64,000 bases of DNA from Gracilimonas sp040877545 (GCA_040877545.1 JBBDNN010000062.1:1-64000), one strand, 5' to 3'. Shown: positions 15,942 through 24,613, counted from the first letter of the stretch. Numbers and translations are program-made. Notes: generated from the sequence alone by a model not told the origin.

Positions 15942-17663
15942 TTAAAACAATATATAAAGGCTCAATAGTAAGAAGCTGAACAGAATAAGTGCTAAAGCCC
16001 AATGCATGGGGGAGGTAAATCCATCTGTATAAACCGGTTGTTTTGGAGAAGACGGCAAAACATAATTCAATGGGTTCCTGGAGACATTTGCTATTCTTTC
16101 GATTATCCATGCCATATTTTTCTCGGCAGAATCAAAAATCCGGGCGGGGAATTTTACAAGGACCTGTTGGAAGAAAGGAGCTGGTTTCCGGTATAGCCAA
16201 TCAGTATCAATGGCGATTGTGGCGGTACCTGCAAGTTTTACACGGGAAATCCAGAAACCAATAAAGGTGAAAACGAGGATCTGCATCATTTCTACCAGGT
16301 GATACACAGTGTACGGCTGATAGTCTACAGTGTAAGGCAAATAGTTGTATAACAGCGCTGGGTAGACACCAAAGAGCGTACACAAAAAGGCTCCTATACC
16401 CATAGCTATTTTCATATTTAGTGGAATGGGTGAAACGGTGAATTCACTTTTCTTTTCACCAAACCAGGTAAAATAAGGCAGCTTAAGCCCGGTATGCAGA
16501 AAGGTACCTACTGATGCAAGCGTCAAAAGCAGCATGACGGTTTCAAAATGAGCGGCCCCGGCTGCACTAACCACCATCGATTTACTGATGAAGCCGTTGA
16601 ATAAAGGAAATCCCGAAATAGAGAAAGCTCCAATCATATAAAGGCCAACAACCACCGGCATTTTCCTGGCGAATCCTCCCAGCTCGGTCAGCTTACTTTT
16701 ACCAGTAGCTTGCATAACGGCGCCGGCACCCATAAATAATAAAGACTTGTAGAGGATGTGACTGAATGCGTGCGCTGTGGTTCCATTTATAGCCATCTCC
16801 GTTCCGATACCAACACCAGCAACCATATAGCCAACCTGACTGATAATGTGATATGCCAGAATTTCCCGAATATCATTTACCAAAACCGCATAAACTACTC
16901 CATACAGAGCCATTGCAACGCCTACATACACCAGGATATCCCAGCCCGGGAATAATCGGATTAAAATATAAACAGCAGATTTGGTAGTGAAAGCACTCAT
17001 AAAAACCGCGCCAGTAATGGTCGCTCTTGGATACGCATCAGCAAGCCATGCATGTAATGGTGGAATTGCTGAATTCACACTTACGCCAAGTAACATGAAA
17101 ATATTTGCGAGGCTGTATACTTCTTCAAGATTACCAATGAGAGCTGAACCTCCCTGAGAAATATGTAGCAGAATGCCGCTCAATAAAAAACCGCCACCCA
17201 CTATATGTACTAACAGGTAACGCATCCCAGACTTATCGGAATCTTTTGTACGTCTTGCCCAAATCAAATAGGTGGAGGCAATCGCCATGATTTCCCAAAA
17301 CATAAATAGGGTAATGAAATCACCAGCAAAAGTTACTCCCAATGCACCACCGGCATAGGCGAGCGCCGTAACTTGCTGTCCCAAATCTTTGATATGAAAT
17401 GCATATACACCACCAATAATGGTGATTAAAACAAAAATCGTCCCGAATACTCTGCTTAACATATCTACTGTTAACAGGTGCAGCTGATAACTTGCGAAAG
17501 GAGCCTGGAGTAAACTTCCCTCAGGTAAAGTCCAGACAATCCCTAATACAGCTAATGGAAACAGGATAAAAACGCTGCTGCGAAAACGTTCCGGTATCAG
17601 CGGCAGTAAAAAGGCACCGAAAATCAGAATTATAGCAGGAACAGTAAATAATTCAACGATCAT
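15942..17663 (-). CDS. Third MrpD/NuoN-like antiporter subunit (diverged, C-terminal extension)
   Basis: 573 residues, a proton-conducting transporter of the MrpD/NuoM/N family with about 14 helices. TM5 keeps the Glu (LFMFWEIMAIAS) and later lysines are present (TTKSAVY, LYKSLLFMGAGA). The usual TM7 lysine (GVKAxxxPLHxWL in its two paralogues) reads VNSAIPPLHAWL, so that lysine is absent. About 100 residues follow the antiporter core. They include an amphipathic stretch (FPARIFDSAEKNMAWIIERI) and a final helix. It is the last gene of the operon and overlaps the 71-residue gene before it by 11 nt. Role in cation/proton exchange is inferred. Confidence 0.85.
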   Translation of the reverse strand: MIVELFTVPAIILIFGAFLLPLIPERFRSSVFILFPLAVLGIVWTLPEGSLLQAPFASYQLHLLTVDMLSRVFGTIFVLITIIGGVYAFHIKDLGQQVTALAYAGGALGVTFAGDFITLFMFWEIMAIASTYLIWARRTKDSDKSGMRYLLVHIVGGGFLLSGILLHISQGGSALIGNLEEVYSLANIFMLLGVSVNSAIPPLHAWLADAYPRATITGAVFMSAFTTKSAVYILIRLFPGWDILVYVGVAMALYGVVYAVLVNDIREILAYHIISQVGYMVAGVGIGTEMAINGTTAHAFSHILYKSLLFMGAGAVMQATGKSKLTELGGFARKMPVVVGLYMIGAFSISGFPLFNGFISKSMVVSAAGAAHFETVMLLLTLASVGTFLHTGLKLPYFTWFGEKKSEFTVSPIPLNMKIAMGIGAFLCTLFGVYPALLYNYLPYTVDYQPYTVYHLVEMMQILVFTFIGFWISRVKLAGTATIAIDTDWLYRKPAPFFQQVLVKFPARIFDSAEKNMAWIIERIANVSRNPLNYVLPSSPKQPVYTDGFTSPMHWALALILFSFLLLSLYILF

Positions 17664-17868
17664 AATAATCTTCGTCGGTTAAGAGGAATTTATTTCCTAA
17701 GAATTTTGAGATATAGATAATAGCTAAGCAGCCCACAAATCCCATGATAATGTAAAAGCCGGGAATCATATTCCACCAATGTGAGTCATAATCAGCCAGC
17801 ATTGTAAACTCCAGTACTAAGCTGATAAGGGTTATGATACCAAGTGCTATCCAATGCCAGTTTTTCAT
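17653..17868 (-). CDS. 71-residue membrane protein of the antiporter operon
   Basis: Two hydrophobic helices (about residues 5-26 and 35-56) separated by a loop with HWWNMIPG, and a charged tail with DEDYYDR. It sits between two large MrpD-like genes, with a 3-nt gap upstream and an 11-nt overlap downstream, so it is translated as part of the operon and is very likely a real small subunit or assembly factor. I know no assigned function. Confidence 0.75.
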   Translation of the reverse strand: MKNWHWIALGIITLISLVLEFTMLADYDSHWWNMIPGFYIIMGFVGCLAIIYISKFLGNKFLLTDEDYYDR

Positions 17869-17871
17869 AGT

Positions 17872-19356
17872 TTAGAGGGGTTTAAATACACTTGTGGCTA
17901 TACTTGACGCCATTTCAAAAAAGTGAAAAAACAGATCAGGAAACAATCCAAAGATTACAGATAAAATGGCTGTTCCCATTAATGGCACTACCATAAAGGG
18001 AGATGCCTCCGTATGCTTGCTCAATTCAGGCCCGCCTTTCTTAAAATATGCACGGTGTATTATCGGGAAAAAGTAGCCAATGTTCAGAAAGCCGCTAATG
18101 ATCAAAATAATTACCGGCAATATCATATCGCCCTGCAAAGCCCCGGATGCAAGATACCATTTACTTACAAAGCCGTTTATTGGTGGAACGCCGGCCAGCC
18201 CGAGCGAACCAATGGTGAAGGCTGCCATTGTCCAGGGCATTACTTTGGCAATACCATTTAAGCTGCTGATATTTTCTTTGTGAAGATTCACAATAATCGC
18301 CCCTGCACAAAAGAAGAGAGTGATTTTCATAGTGGCGTGCGTGGCAATATGCATGATGCTTCCGGTGAGCCCTAAAGGAGTTAGTAATGCCGCACCTAAC
18401 ACGATGTAAGATAAATGACCTACGGTGGAATAAGCCAGCCGCCTTTTTAAATTATCCTGATTGAAAGCCAGCAATGAAGCAACAATAATAGTAACACCTG
18501 CAAATACCATCAGGATTTCATTCAACCCAAATTGTTCCATTACTTCGGGGCCGAAGATAAAGCCAACTACGCGAATTACAGCGAAAACTCCGGATTTAAC
18601 TACTGCCACGGCATGTAACAGTGCACTTACAGGAGTTGGAGCCGCCATTGCTGATGGCAGCCAACTGTGAAGCGGCATTATTCCGGCTTTCACTCCTACA
18701 CCACCTAAAAAGAGCATAAAAAGAGTTACAGCCATGGTTTTACTAAGGTCCACATCTCCAAAAATACCACCGGGTTTGAAATCAAGAGTGCCGGTTAAGG
18801 AATAAGTGACTCCCAATGCCGCTATCAATAGTAGGCCAGCTGTAAGTGTATAAGCAAGATATTTACGTCCTGCGCTGATGGCTGCTTTGGTTTCGCTATG
18901 AATAACGAGCGGGTAAGTTGCAAGAGTCAACATCTCATAAAAAATGAGGAATGTGAGCAGGTTGCCGGAGAAGGCGATTCCAATTGTAGAGGAAAGACAA
19001 ACAGCAAAACTTGCATAATATCGCGTTTGCTTTTTCTCGCCATGCCCCCGCATATAGCCGATGGAGTAAAAGGAGGTGAAGATCCAGAGCCCGGATGCAA
19101 TCAAGGCAAAGAAAACTCCAAAGGTATCGGCTTTTAATACGAGGGGCAGATTGGGAGCAATTTCGAAAAGTGTAACTTCAATAACCCGCCCGTCAAGAGC
19201 AGCGGGTAAAAGAGATAGCACCAGCAGGAATTTTATAACGGCGGCAAGGATAGTCCAGAATTCGCGGAGGTTTGGTTTACTGCCACTCAACAGAATAAAA
19301 GGCACCGCTGTAAGCGATACCAGAACAGCAAATAAAGGGACGTAAGTAAGCTCCAT
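17872..19356 (-). CDS. Second MrpD/NuoM-like antiporter subunit
   Basis: From the ATG at 19356 (an in-frame TTG lies 12 nt upstream) the protein has 494 residues and about 14 helices. Key residues of the antiporter fold are visible: TM5 Glu in IFYEMLTLATYPL, TM7 Lys in GVKAGIMPLHSWLPSAM, TM8 Lys in AVVKSGVFAVIR and TM12 Lys in HATMKITLFFCAG. It should form a proton or sodium half-channel within the Mrp/Mbh-type complex of the cytoplasmic membrane. 21 nt separate it from the preceding MrpD gene. Confidence 0.9.
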   Translation of the reverse strand: MELTYVPLFAVLVSLTAVPFILLSGSKPNLREFWTILAAVIKFLLVLSLLPAALDGRVIEVTLFEIAPNLPLVLKADTFGVFFALIASGLWIFTSFYSIGYMRGHGEKKQTRYYASFAVCLSSTIGIAFSGNLLTFLIFYEMLTLATYPLVIHSETKAAISAGRKYLAYTLTAGLLLIAALGVTYSLTGTLDFKPGGIFGDVDLSKTMAVTLFMLFLGGVGVKAGIMPLHSWLPSAMAAPTPVSALLHAVAVVKSGVFAVIRVVGFIFGPEVMEQFGLNEILMVFAGVTIIVASLLAFNQDNLKRRLAYSTVGHLSYIVLGAALLTPLGLTGSIMHIATHATMKITLFFCAGAIIVNLHKENISSLNGIAKVMPWTMAAFTIGSLGLAGVPPINGFVSKWYLASGALQGDMILPVIILIISGFLNIGYFFPIIHRAYFKKGGPELSKHTEASPFMVVPLMGTAILSVIFGLFPDLFFHFFEMASSIATSVFKPL

Positions 19357-19377
19357 GTTCAGAGTCAATTTCTTGGT

Positions 19378-20868
19378 TTAAAATCCTGCGGGAAACATTG
19401 TGGTGATAGCCGAAACGATATACACATTCAATAAACCCACTAAAATAATTCCTATAGCCATGATTGCCATTGGGTAAAGCATTGAAGGTTTTACCTCGTT
19501 ACGTGCGGCGGTTTCTGTACGATCAACTTCATCTTCCTTCGGATTTTTGAGATAGATCTTTTCAATGATGCGGAAAAAGTAGACTGCATTAAGCAGCGAA
19601 CTGATTAAAATTATAGCCAGCAACATCCAGCTGCTGTTTTCGATAGTTCCGAGTGCCAGGTACCATTTGCTGAAAAAACCGGCAAGTGGCGGCAAACCCA
19701 CCATAGAAAGAGCAGCCACTGTGAAAGCAGCCATTGTCCAGGGATATTTTTTACGATAACTGTCACTGAATTTGGTGATGTCTGTATGGCCTTCTTTAAG
19801 GCGCAGATTTCCTGCAACCAAAAAGAGGCCGGCTTTCATTAATGCGTGATTCAAAATGTGCAGAACAGCTCCAATAAAACCAAAGGGATTAGCAAGGCTG
19901 ATACCCATAATGATATATCCGATTTGAGAGACGCTGCTATAAGCCAGCATTTTTTTTAACTCGGATTGTGCAATTGCCATAACGGATCCAAAGAGGATGC
20001 CGATACCGGCCAGAATTCCAATAATTTCGGTAACTGGGAGATCGGCATTTATAATTTCAACCCCGAATAGGAAAAGCACGACACGCAGTAAAACATAAGC
20101 AGCCACTTTTGTGCCGATGGGTGCGATTAAAGCAGAAGAGCTGGAGGAGGCGAAAGTATAAGAATCGGGCAGCCAGCCATGAAGTGGGAATAGCGCGGCT
20201 TTTACGCCGACACCAACCACCATTAAAATTAGTGCCGCAATAACGGCCGAGTTTCCGATCACCTGCGGGAGCATCGCGTGCATATCAATGATGTTCAGCG
20301 TTCCAGTGACCGTATATAGAAATCCTACGCCAAGTAAATAGAGCGACCCCCCAACCGTACCAATTATCAGGTATCGAAAAGCTGAATAGGGAGCTCGTTT
20401 TTCGCCAATAGCGATGAGTGCATAACTCGAAAGAGAGGAAATTTCCAGGAATACATATAGGTTGAATAAATCACCGGTTAGCACCATGCCGTTAAAACCA
20501 AGCATAAGCAGCATGGTTACAGAATAATAAGCTACTTTTTTACGGGGAAATTCAACAGTACCAATTCGCCCGGAATGAATGAGTACGAGGAAAGCTATCG
20601 CATTGATAACCAATATTACAAAAGCTGCGAGGCCATCGTAAACAAATTCGATTCCCACAGGTGGCTGCCATCCTCCAAAAAAGTAGCGGATAGTTTCGCC
20701 ACCGGTTAAATAGTTTATGAAACCAACAAGAGAAAGTGCAGTGGCGATGCCGGTACCTAAAACAGCCATATAATAGGAAGATTCCTGTCTCCAAAGCCCA
20801 ACCAAAGGGGTGAGAACGGCAAAAACGAGAAAGGTAAATGGTATTAACGCCGGTAAATCTCCGATCAT
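19378..20868 (-). CDS. mrpD: Na+/H+ antiporter subunit D (MrpD / MbhH-like)
   Basis: 496 residues, about 14 helices. It has TM5 Glu in NLYVFLEISSLSSYALI, TM7 Lys in VGVKAALFPLHGWLPDSY, TM8 Lys in GTKVAAYVLLR and TM12 Lys in NHALMKAGLFLVAG. The start overlaps the mrpC stop by 4 nt (ATGA), indicating translational coupling. Position directly after mrpC matches MrpD in bacteria and MbhH in Pyrococcus modules. Works with the small subunits in cation/proton exchange for pH and sodium homeostasis. Confidence 0.93.
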   Translation of the reverse strand: MIGDLPALIPFTFLVFAVLTPLVGLWRQESSYYMAVLGTGIATALSLVGFINYLTGGETIRYFFGGWQPPVGIEFVYDGLAAFVILVINAIAFLVLIHSGRIGTVEFPRKKVAYYSVTMLLMLGFNGMVLTGDLFNLYVFLEISSLSSYALIAIGEKRAPYSAFRYLIIGTVGGSLYLLGVGFLYTVTGTLNIIDMHAMLPQVIGNSAVIAALILMVVGVGVKAALFPLHGWLPDSYTFASSSSSALIAPIGTKVAAYVLLRVVLFLFGVEIINADLPVTEIIGILAGIGILFGSVMAIAQSELKKMLAYSSVSQIGYIIMGISLANPFGFIGAVLHILNHALMKAGLFLVAGNLRLKEGHTDITKFSDSYRKKYPWTMAAFTVAALSMVGLPPLAGFFSKWYLALGTIENSSWMLLAIILISSLLNAVYFFRIIEKIYLKNPKEDEVDRTETAARNEVKPSMLYPMAIMAIGIILVGLLNVYIVSAITTMFPAGF

Positions 20869-21233
20869 TGAATTTTTTCTAGCAGTTCTTGTTCGTCCAG
20901 TGTTTTGTACCGGTTGTAGATAGCAATGAGCAGTGCAAAGGCTACTCCTAAAGTTGCCACACCTACTACAATAGCTGTAAGCATTAAAGTATGGGGAAGG
21001 GCATTCATATAATTAGCAACCTCTGATACCGGAAGTGAAGCATCTTTTACCGGAACTGTTGCTCCATGTTTACTTGCCACCGAAACAAAAAACAGAATTA
21101 CCCCGGCCTGAAATATAGAAAGCCCGATTACCTTCTTTACCAGATTTTTTTTCATCAGCATACCATACAAACCAATAGCGAGAATTATAATGGTAAACCA
21201 ATAGGCATAATGCCCGATAAAAAAATCAAGCAT
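20865..21233 (-). CDS. mrpC: Na+/H+ antiporter subunit C (NuoK-like)
   Basis: 122 residues, three helices. It is homologous to NuoK: GLYGMLMKKNLVKKVIGLSIFQAGVILF followed by ALPHTLMLTAIVVGVATLGVAFALLIAIY. The stretch between TM2 and TM3 (about residues 54-72) is a typical MrpC periplasmic loop. It overlaps mrpB by 8 nt and mrpD by 4 nt. Confidence 0.93.
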   Translation of the reverse strand: MLDFFIGHYAYWFTIIILAIGLYGMLMKKNLVKKVIGLSIFQAGVILFFVSVASKHGATVPVKDASLPVSEVANYMNALPHTLMLTAIVVGVATLGVAFALLIAIYNRYKTLDEQELLEKIQ

Positions 21234-21687
21234 AATCTTCCTCCTCTGAAATAAAATCCTCCCCTAATACCATATTATCATAAATAGAAACCAATACAGC
21301 CATAACAGTGAGTCCAATACCTAATTCAATAATAAGGATTCCCCAGTATCGAAGGTCGGCGCCATCTAATCCCGGAAGCGGCACCATTTCGTAATCCAGA
21401 AAATATCCCCCGGTAATTACGGCTGTTAAACCTATTCCAAAATAAATGAGTACACCTATAACAGCCAATGGTGTGGAGAGATATTCTTTAAACTGGAGGG
21501 TAGATAATTCTTTGCCCCCGGAAATCCTGATGAGAAGCAGAGAAGCTGCAAGTAAAGTTCCACCCTGAAATCCACCGCCAGGACTATAGTGGCCATGAAA
21601 AATAACATACATCCCAAAAATCATGATGTAGGGGCTTAAAAACCGGGAACCTAAAAGTACGATGGGGCTTTGTCCTTTACTCGTCAT
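21226..21687 (-). CDS. mrpB: Na+/H+ antiporter subunit B (MnhB domain, MbhF-like)
   Basis: 153 residues, four helices, with the MnhB signature YIMIFGMYVIFHGHYSPGGGFQGG (positions about 17-40), where GHYSPGGGFQGG is diagnostic. It overlaps the preceding 101-residue gene by 11 nt. In Bacillus Mrp this domain is MrpB; in Mbh complexes it is MbhF. Confidence 0.93.
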   Translation of the reverse strand: MTSKGQSPIVLLGSRFLSPYIMIFGMYVIFHGHYSPGGGFQGGTLLAASLLLIRISGGKELSTLQFKEYLSTPLAVIGVLIYFGIGLTAVITGGYFLDYEMVPLPGLDGADLRYWGILIIELGIGLTVMAVLVSIYDNMVLGEDFISEEEDYA

Positions 21688-21982
21688 CTTTTCTCCTGTT
21701 TCTTAGAACGAGTATTACAATCATACCAGCAGTAAAAATCACAATTTGCTCGCCAAGGGTATCAACACTACGATAGTCGCCCAAAATAACGGTGACAATA
21801 TTTGGGGTGTGAGCATCGGTGTAGGCATTTTCAATATAATAATGTCCAGGAACTTGCGAGCCGGTGAGGCTGGTTTCCTGATGCATCTGGTTATCGGTAT
21901 CTCCACGATAAGGCAAATCCGATACTGCAAAAAGCAGGATAAAAGTAAAAATGATGATTAAAAGTAATTGTACGTACTTCAA
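21677..21982 (-). CDS. MbhE-like small subunit (split C-terminal MrpA piece)
   Basis: 101 residues: an N-terminal helix, a polar periplasmic segment (about 25-65, containing YIENAYTDAHTPNIVTVILGDYRSVDTLGE in broken form across residues 50-80) and a second helix. The N-x-VTxIxxDYRxxDTLGE-type block is the hallmark of the MbhE/MrpA C-terminal region. In Bacillus Mrp this region is fused to the end of MrpA; here it is a separate gene, as in archaeal Mbh clusters. Start codon overlaps the DUF4040 stop by 4 nt. Confidence 0.8.
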   Translation of the reverse strand: MKYVQLLLIIIFTFILLFAVSDLPYRGDTDNQMHQETSLTGSQVPGHYYIENAYTDAHTPNIVTVILGDYRSVDTLGEQIVIFTAGMIVILVLRNRRKDDE

Positions 21983-22224
21983 TCTATTGTCTTATAAGTG
22001 GTTTGAAAAATGGCGATAATCAACAAAATTCCCGTAATTCCCGCCCCGACTACTGCTTCGGTAAATCCAACATCAACTGCACCCATGGCGGTAAATAATA
22101 AGGCCATCAAAAAGCTGAAAAGCGTGAGTGTAACTACCGCAATCAGAAGATCCTTTGCTTCCAGCGCAATGATGGCTGTAATCAGCAGAAAGAAAAATAG
22201 TATGAGTTCAAGTTCCCAGTACAT
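21979..22224 (-). CDS. DUF4040 / MbhD-like small subunit
   Basis: 81 residues with three helices. It matches the DUF4040 segment of MrpA: LELILFFFLLITAIIA, DLLIAVVTLTLFSFLMALL and VDVGFTEAVVGAGITGILLI, the last containing the buried Glu. It is a free-standing gene between mrpG (3-nt gap) and the MbhE-like gene (4-nt overlap), the position of mbhD. Confidence 0.85.
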   Translation of the reverse strand: MYWELELILFFFLLITAIIALEAKDLLIAVVTLTLFSFLMALLFTAMGAVDVGFTEAVVGAGITGILLIIAIFQTTYKTID

Positions 22225-22227
22225 GGC

Positions 22228-22551
22228 TTAGTTTTGATCCTTTTTATCTTTTGAAAACAACGGCTTCAGACCTGATTTATAGGCCGCGTCTGCCAAGGCG
22301 TGAACACCAATCGGGTTGGCAAGTGCAATGAAAATTAATATCAGAAAAAGCTTGAGGCTGTTGATGTGAAAGCCTTCATAAATTATTAAACCGAAAATCA
22401 CCAGCATTATCCCGAGTGCATCACTTTTACTAATGGCATGAGTGCGGGAGTAGAAGTCAGGTAATCGAATGATTCCAACACTGCCAACGAGCAGAAAGAA
22501 AATTCCCGCAACAACAAAAATAATGGTGAAAAGGGAGGTAATATCAATCAT
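22228..22551 (-). CDS. mrpG: Na+/H+ antiporter subunit G
   Basis: From the ATG at 22551 the protein has 107 residues and three helices. It carries the MrpG signature GSVGIIRLPDFYSRTHAISKSDALG and ANPIGVHALADAAY. A start 36 nt upstream is possible but would increase the overlap with mrpF from 8 to 44 nt, so I prefer the internal ATG. Small structural subunit of the antiporter complex. Confidence 0.92.
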   Translation of the reverse strand: MIDITSLFTIIFVVAGIFFLLVGSVGIIRLPDFYSRTHAISKSDALGIMLVIFGLIIYEGFHINSLKLFLILIFIALANPIGVHALADAAYKSGLKPLFSKDKKDQN

Positions 22552-22819
22552 CGAGTTCGGTATTAGAAGATGAAAAATATTTGGCAATGGCTAACGATCC
22601 GATGAATCCCAGGATAGCATACGCCAGGGTAATATCGATGAACATATCAATGCGGCCAAAGAGGTAACCAATTAGGCAAATTAAGGCGATGGTTTTAGTA
22701 GCGATGGCATTGGTGCCAATCAGGCGGTCAAAAACAGTTGGCCCTTTCGCAACCCGGTAAGCTGGAACAACAATGATGGCGGTAAGAATAACGGCACTAT
22801 ACAAGAAAAAAGTTTCCAC
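22544..22819 (-). CDS. mrpF: Na+/H+ antiporter subunit F
   Basis: 91 residues, three helices, with the MrpF motif YRVAKGPTVFDRLIGTNAIATK (spread over residues 21-42) and IDMFIDITLAYAILGFIG with its conserved Asp. Start overlaps the mrpE stop by one base. Confidence 0.93.
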   Translation of the reverse strand: METFFLYSAVILTAIIVVPAYRVAKGPTVFDRLIGTNAIATKTIALICLIGYLFGRIDMFIDITLAYAILGFIGSLAIAKYFSSSNTELDD

Positions 22820-23376
22820 TACAGTTGTTCCTCCGAATTGATGATCCTGACATCAGAAACAACAGGATGCATTTCCTTGCTAAACAATTTCAATACCTGC
22901 TGAGGCATGGAATCATCAATGATTCCGCCATACGATTTTGGCACTAACGAGTGAACTAAAAACTCATCGCCTTCAATATCTACCGTTAATGTTCCGGGGG
23001 TAAGTGAAATAGAATTACCTAAAATCATTTTGGCATGCACATTTGGCAAGTTCACTTTAAAGCGGATCATTTGAGGTTGTACCGAGATAGTGGGTGCCAA
23101 TAAAATGCGAACCACCTGTGTAGCCGAAACAATAATCTGGAAACCAAGCCAAACAAAATAATACGGGAGGTAAGTAAAACGAAGCTCGTTCATTACATCA
23201 TTTTCATCCTCAAAAAACCGGTGCTTTTTATACTGGTAGTTCAGCGCAAGCACAATGGAAACACTTATTACACCCATCAAGGCATGAATGATATCGAAAT
23301 ATCCACTCATGATGAACCAAAAAGCCATCAGGCTAATAAAGGAGAGTATGGTGCTTTTGACAGAAAGAGATTTCAA
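22819..23376 (-). CDS. mrpE: Na+/H+ antiporter subunit E
   Basis: 185 residues. Two N-terminal helices are followed by a cytosolic domain with GNSISLTPGTLTVDIEGDEFLVHSL (about 118-143), the MrpE signature. First gene of the eleven-gene operon. The gene order E-F-G-DUF4040-MbhE-B-C-D equals mbhA-H of Pyrococcus. No hydrogenase or other redox subunit follows, so the module is probably a stand-alone antiporter. A promoter matching TAnnTTTG was not found upstream. Confidence 0.92.
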   Translation of the reverse strand: MKSLSVKSTILSFISLMAFWFIMSGYFDIIHALMGVISVSIVLALNYQYKKHRFFEDENDVMNELRFTYLPYYFVWLGFQIIVSATQVVRILLAPTISVQPQMIRFKVNLPNVHAKMILGNSISLTPGTLTVDIEGDEFLVHSLVPKSYGGIIDDSMPQQVLKLFSKEMHPVVSDVRIINSEEQL

Positions 23377-23573
23377 GAGTGAGGATGATCCGTTAGCCTT
23401 TTTTTTGAACGGCTGGAAACATACAAATTCTCCATATCAGCCGAAATCTTTTTCGTGTGATTTACCTTAGTTTGCAAATCTTTACCAAATTGAGGTGGGG
23501 TGAAGAAAAAAATTCTGTGAGTTGTAGATTTCCATCCGATAGCCTTTGTAGTTTTTATCGCATTTTTGCTGAG

Positions 23574-23614
23574 CCCTATCCATCAGACCGTTTGAAGCGT
23601 CCAGATGGATAGGG
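23574..23614. repeat. Palindrome related to the 55-bp repeat core
   Basis: Perfect 11-bp arms CCCTATCCATC (23574-23584) and GATGGATAGGG (23604-23614), with inner GAC/GTC and a short loop. The ATCCATCAGAC half and CAGATGGAT half match the palindrome of the repeats at 13062 and 14645, while the flanks differ. On the plus strand a run of nine T follows (23620-23628). It lies between divergent mrpE and the lactonase gene, so it cannot terminate either; probably a diverged member of the same palindromic element family. Confidence 0.7.
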
Positions 23615-23678
23615 TCACTTTTTTTTTAAATCCTCCGCACTGAGTACATTAGCCTTACCATTCAATTAATAAATGATT

Positions 23679-24569
23679 ATGAAAAATTCTCTACTATTTT
23701 TTATCACGATCTTTTTGATGATTTCCGGATCCTTAATGGCACAGGAACTGAAAGAGGAAGGAGCCGAGATTCAGCAAATCACGGAAGGACATCAATTCAC
23801 CGAAGGACCTTTTTGGCACAGCGATGGATTTTTACTTTACAGTGATATTCCCGCCAATCAAATTTATAAATGGACTCCGGGTGGAGAAAAAGAAATATTT
23901 TTGGAACTTTCAGGACATTCAAACGGCATAACCGCCGATGGCAATGGTGGAATGATAACAGCTCAGCACGATGGGAAGCTTTCGCGGCTTAGTACAGAAG
24001 GGGAGACAACAATCCTGGCAGATACCTACAATGGAAATCGCCTCAACAGTCCCAATGATGTTGCCGTCACTTCCAACGGAACTATCTATTTTACTGATCC
24101 TCCTTATGGTGTAGATGATGAAAAACGGGAGCTGGATTTTAGCGGAGTCTATAGATTTAAGGAAGGATGGGATGAGCCGGAATTGTTGTATGATGAATTT
24201 AACACTCCCAATGGAATTGTGTTTTCTCTGGATGAAAACCGGTTCTACGTAAATGATACGCAAACCGGTCGGATTATGGTATTTGAGGTGGATGAAAATG
24301 GCAAGGTTTCGGAAGGCAGTTTATTTGCTGAAGTGGGAAAAGCTGCACCAACCGGCGCTGCCGACGGAATGGTAGTGGATGAAAATGGAAATCTATATTC
24401 CACCGGCCCGAAGGGAATTCACATCTTTGATAAAGAAGGAAATGAAATGGAAACCGTCTCCACTCCCAGGGTAACAAATCTCGAATTTGGCACAGAAGAC
24501 AACCGCACTTTATTTATGACAAGTCCGGCGGGTGTTTATTCTGTTCGGATGAAGGTGAGGGGCAATTAA
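23679..24569 (+). CDS. Secreted SMP-30/gluconolactonase-like beta-propeller protein
   Basis: 296 residues from the ATG at 23679 (another ATG 6 nt upstream). Signal peptide MKNSLLFF...LMAQ, cut about residue 20. The mature protein is a six-bladed propeller of the SMP-30/LRE family: TEGPFW with the metal-ligand Glu, NSPNDVAV with Asn and Asp, FTDPPYG, and FYVNDT with a late Asp ligand. Such enzymes hydrolyse sugar lactones in the presence of a divalent metal; the true substrate is unknown. Monocistronic. Confidence 0.85.
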   Translation: MKNSLLFFITIFLMISGSLMAQELKEEGAEIQQITEGHQFTEGPFWHSDGFLLYSDIPANQIYKWTPGGEKEIFLELSGHSNGITADGNGGMITAQHDGKLSRLSTEGETTILADTYNGNRLNSPNDVAVTSNGTIYFTDPPYGVDDEKRELDFSGVYRFKEGWDEPELLYDEFNTPNGIVFSLDENRFYVNDTQTGRIMVFEVDENGKVSEGSLFAEVGKAAPTGAADGMVVDENGNLYSTGPKGIHIFDKEGNEMETVSTPRVTNLEFGTEDNRTLFMTSPAGVYSVRMKVRGN

Positions 24570-24571
24570 TA

Positions 24572-24613
24572 AATCCCAAATTCCAGTTATCACAGGAGTA
24601 CGATTTGGGTTTT
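24572..24613 (+). terminator. Weak terminator after the lactonase gene
   Basis: CCCAAAT (24575-24581) pairs with ATTTGGG (24603-24609) around a 21-nt loop, then TTTTG. The stem is short and the loop long, so the call is weak. Confidence 0.35.

Noticed and set aside
15942..23376. Membrane-bound hydrogenase (Mbh) or formate hydrogenlyase operon
   Set aside because: Only the ion-translocating subunits are present; no NiFe large or small subunit, ferredoxin-like or NuoH-like gene is in or after the operon.
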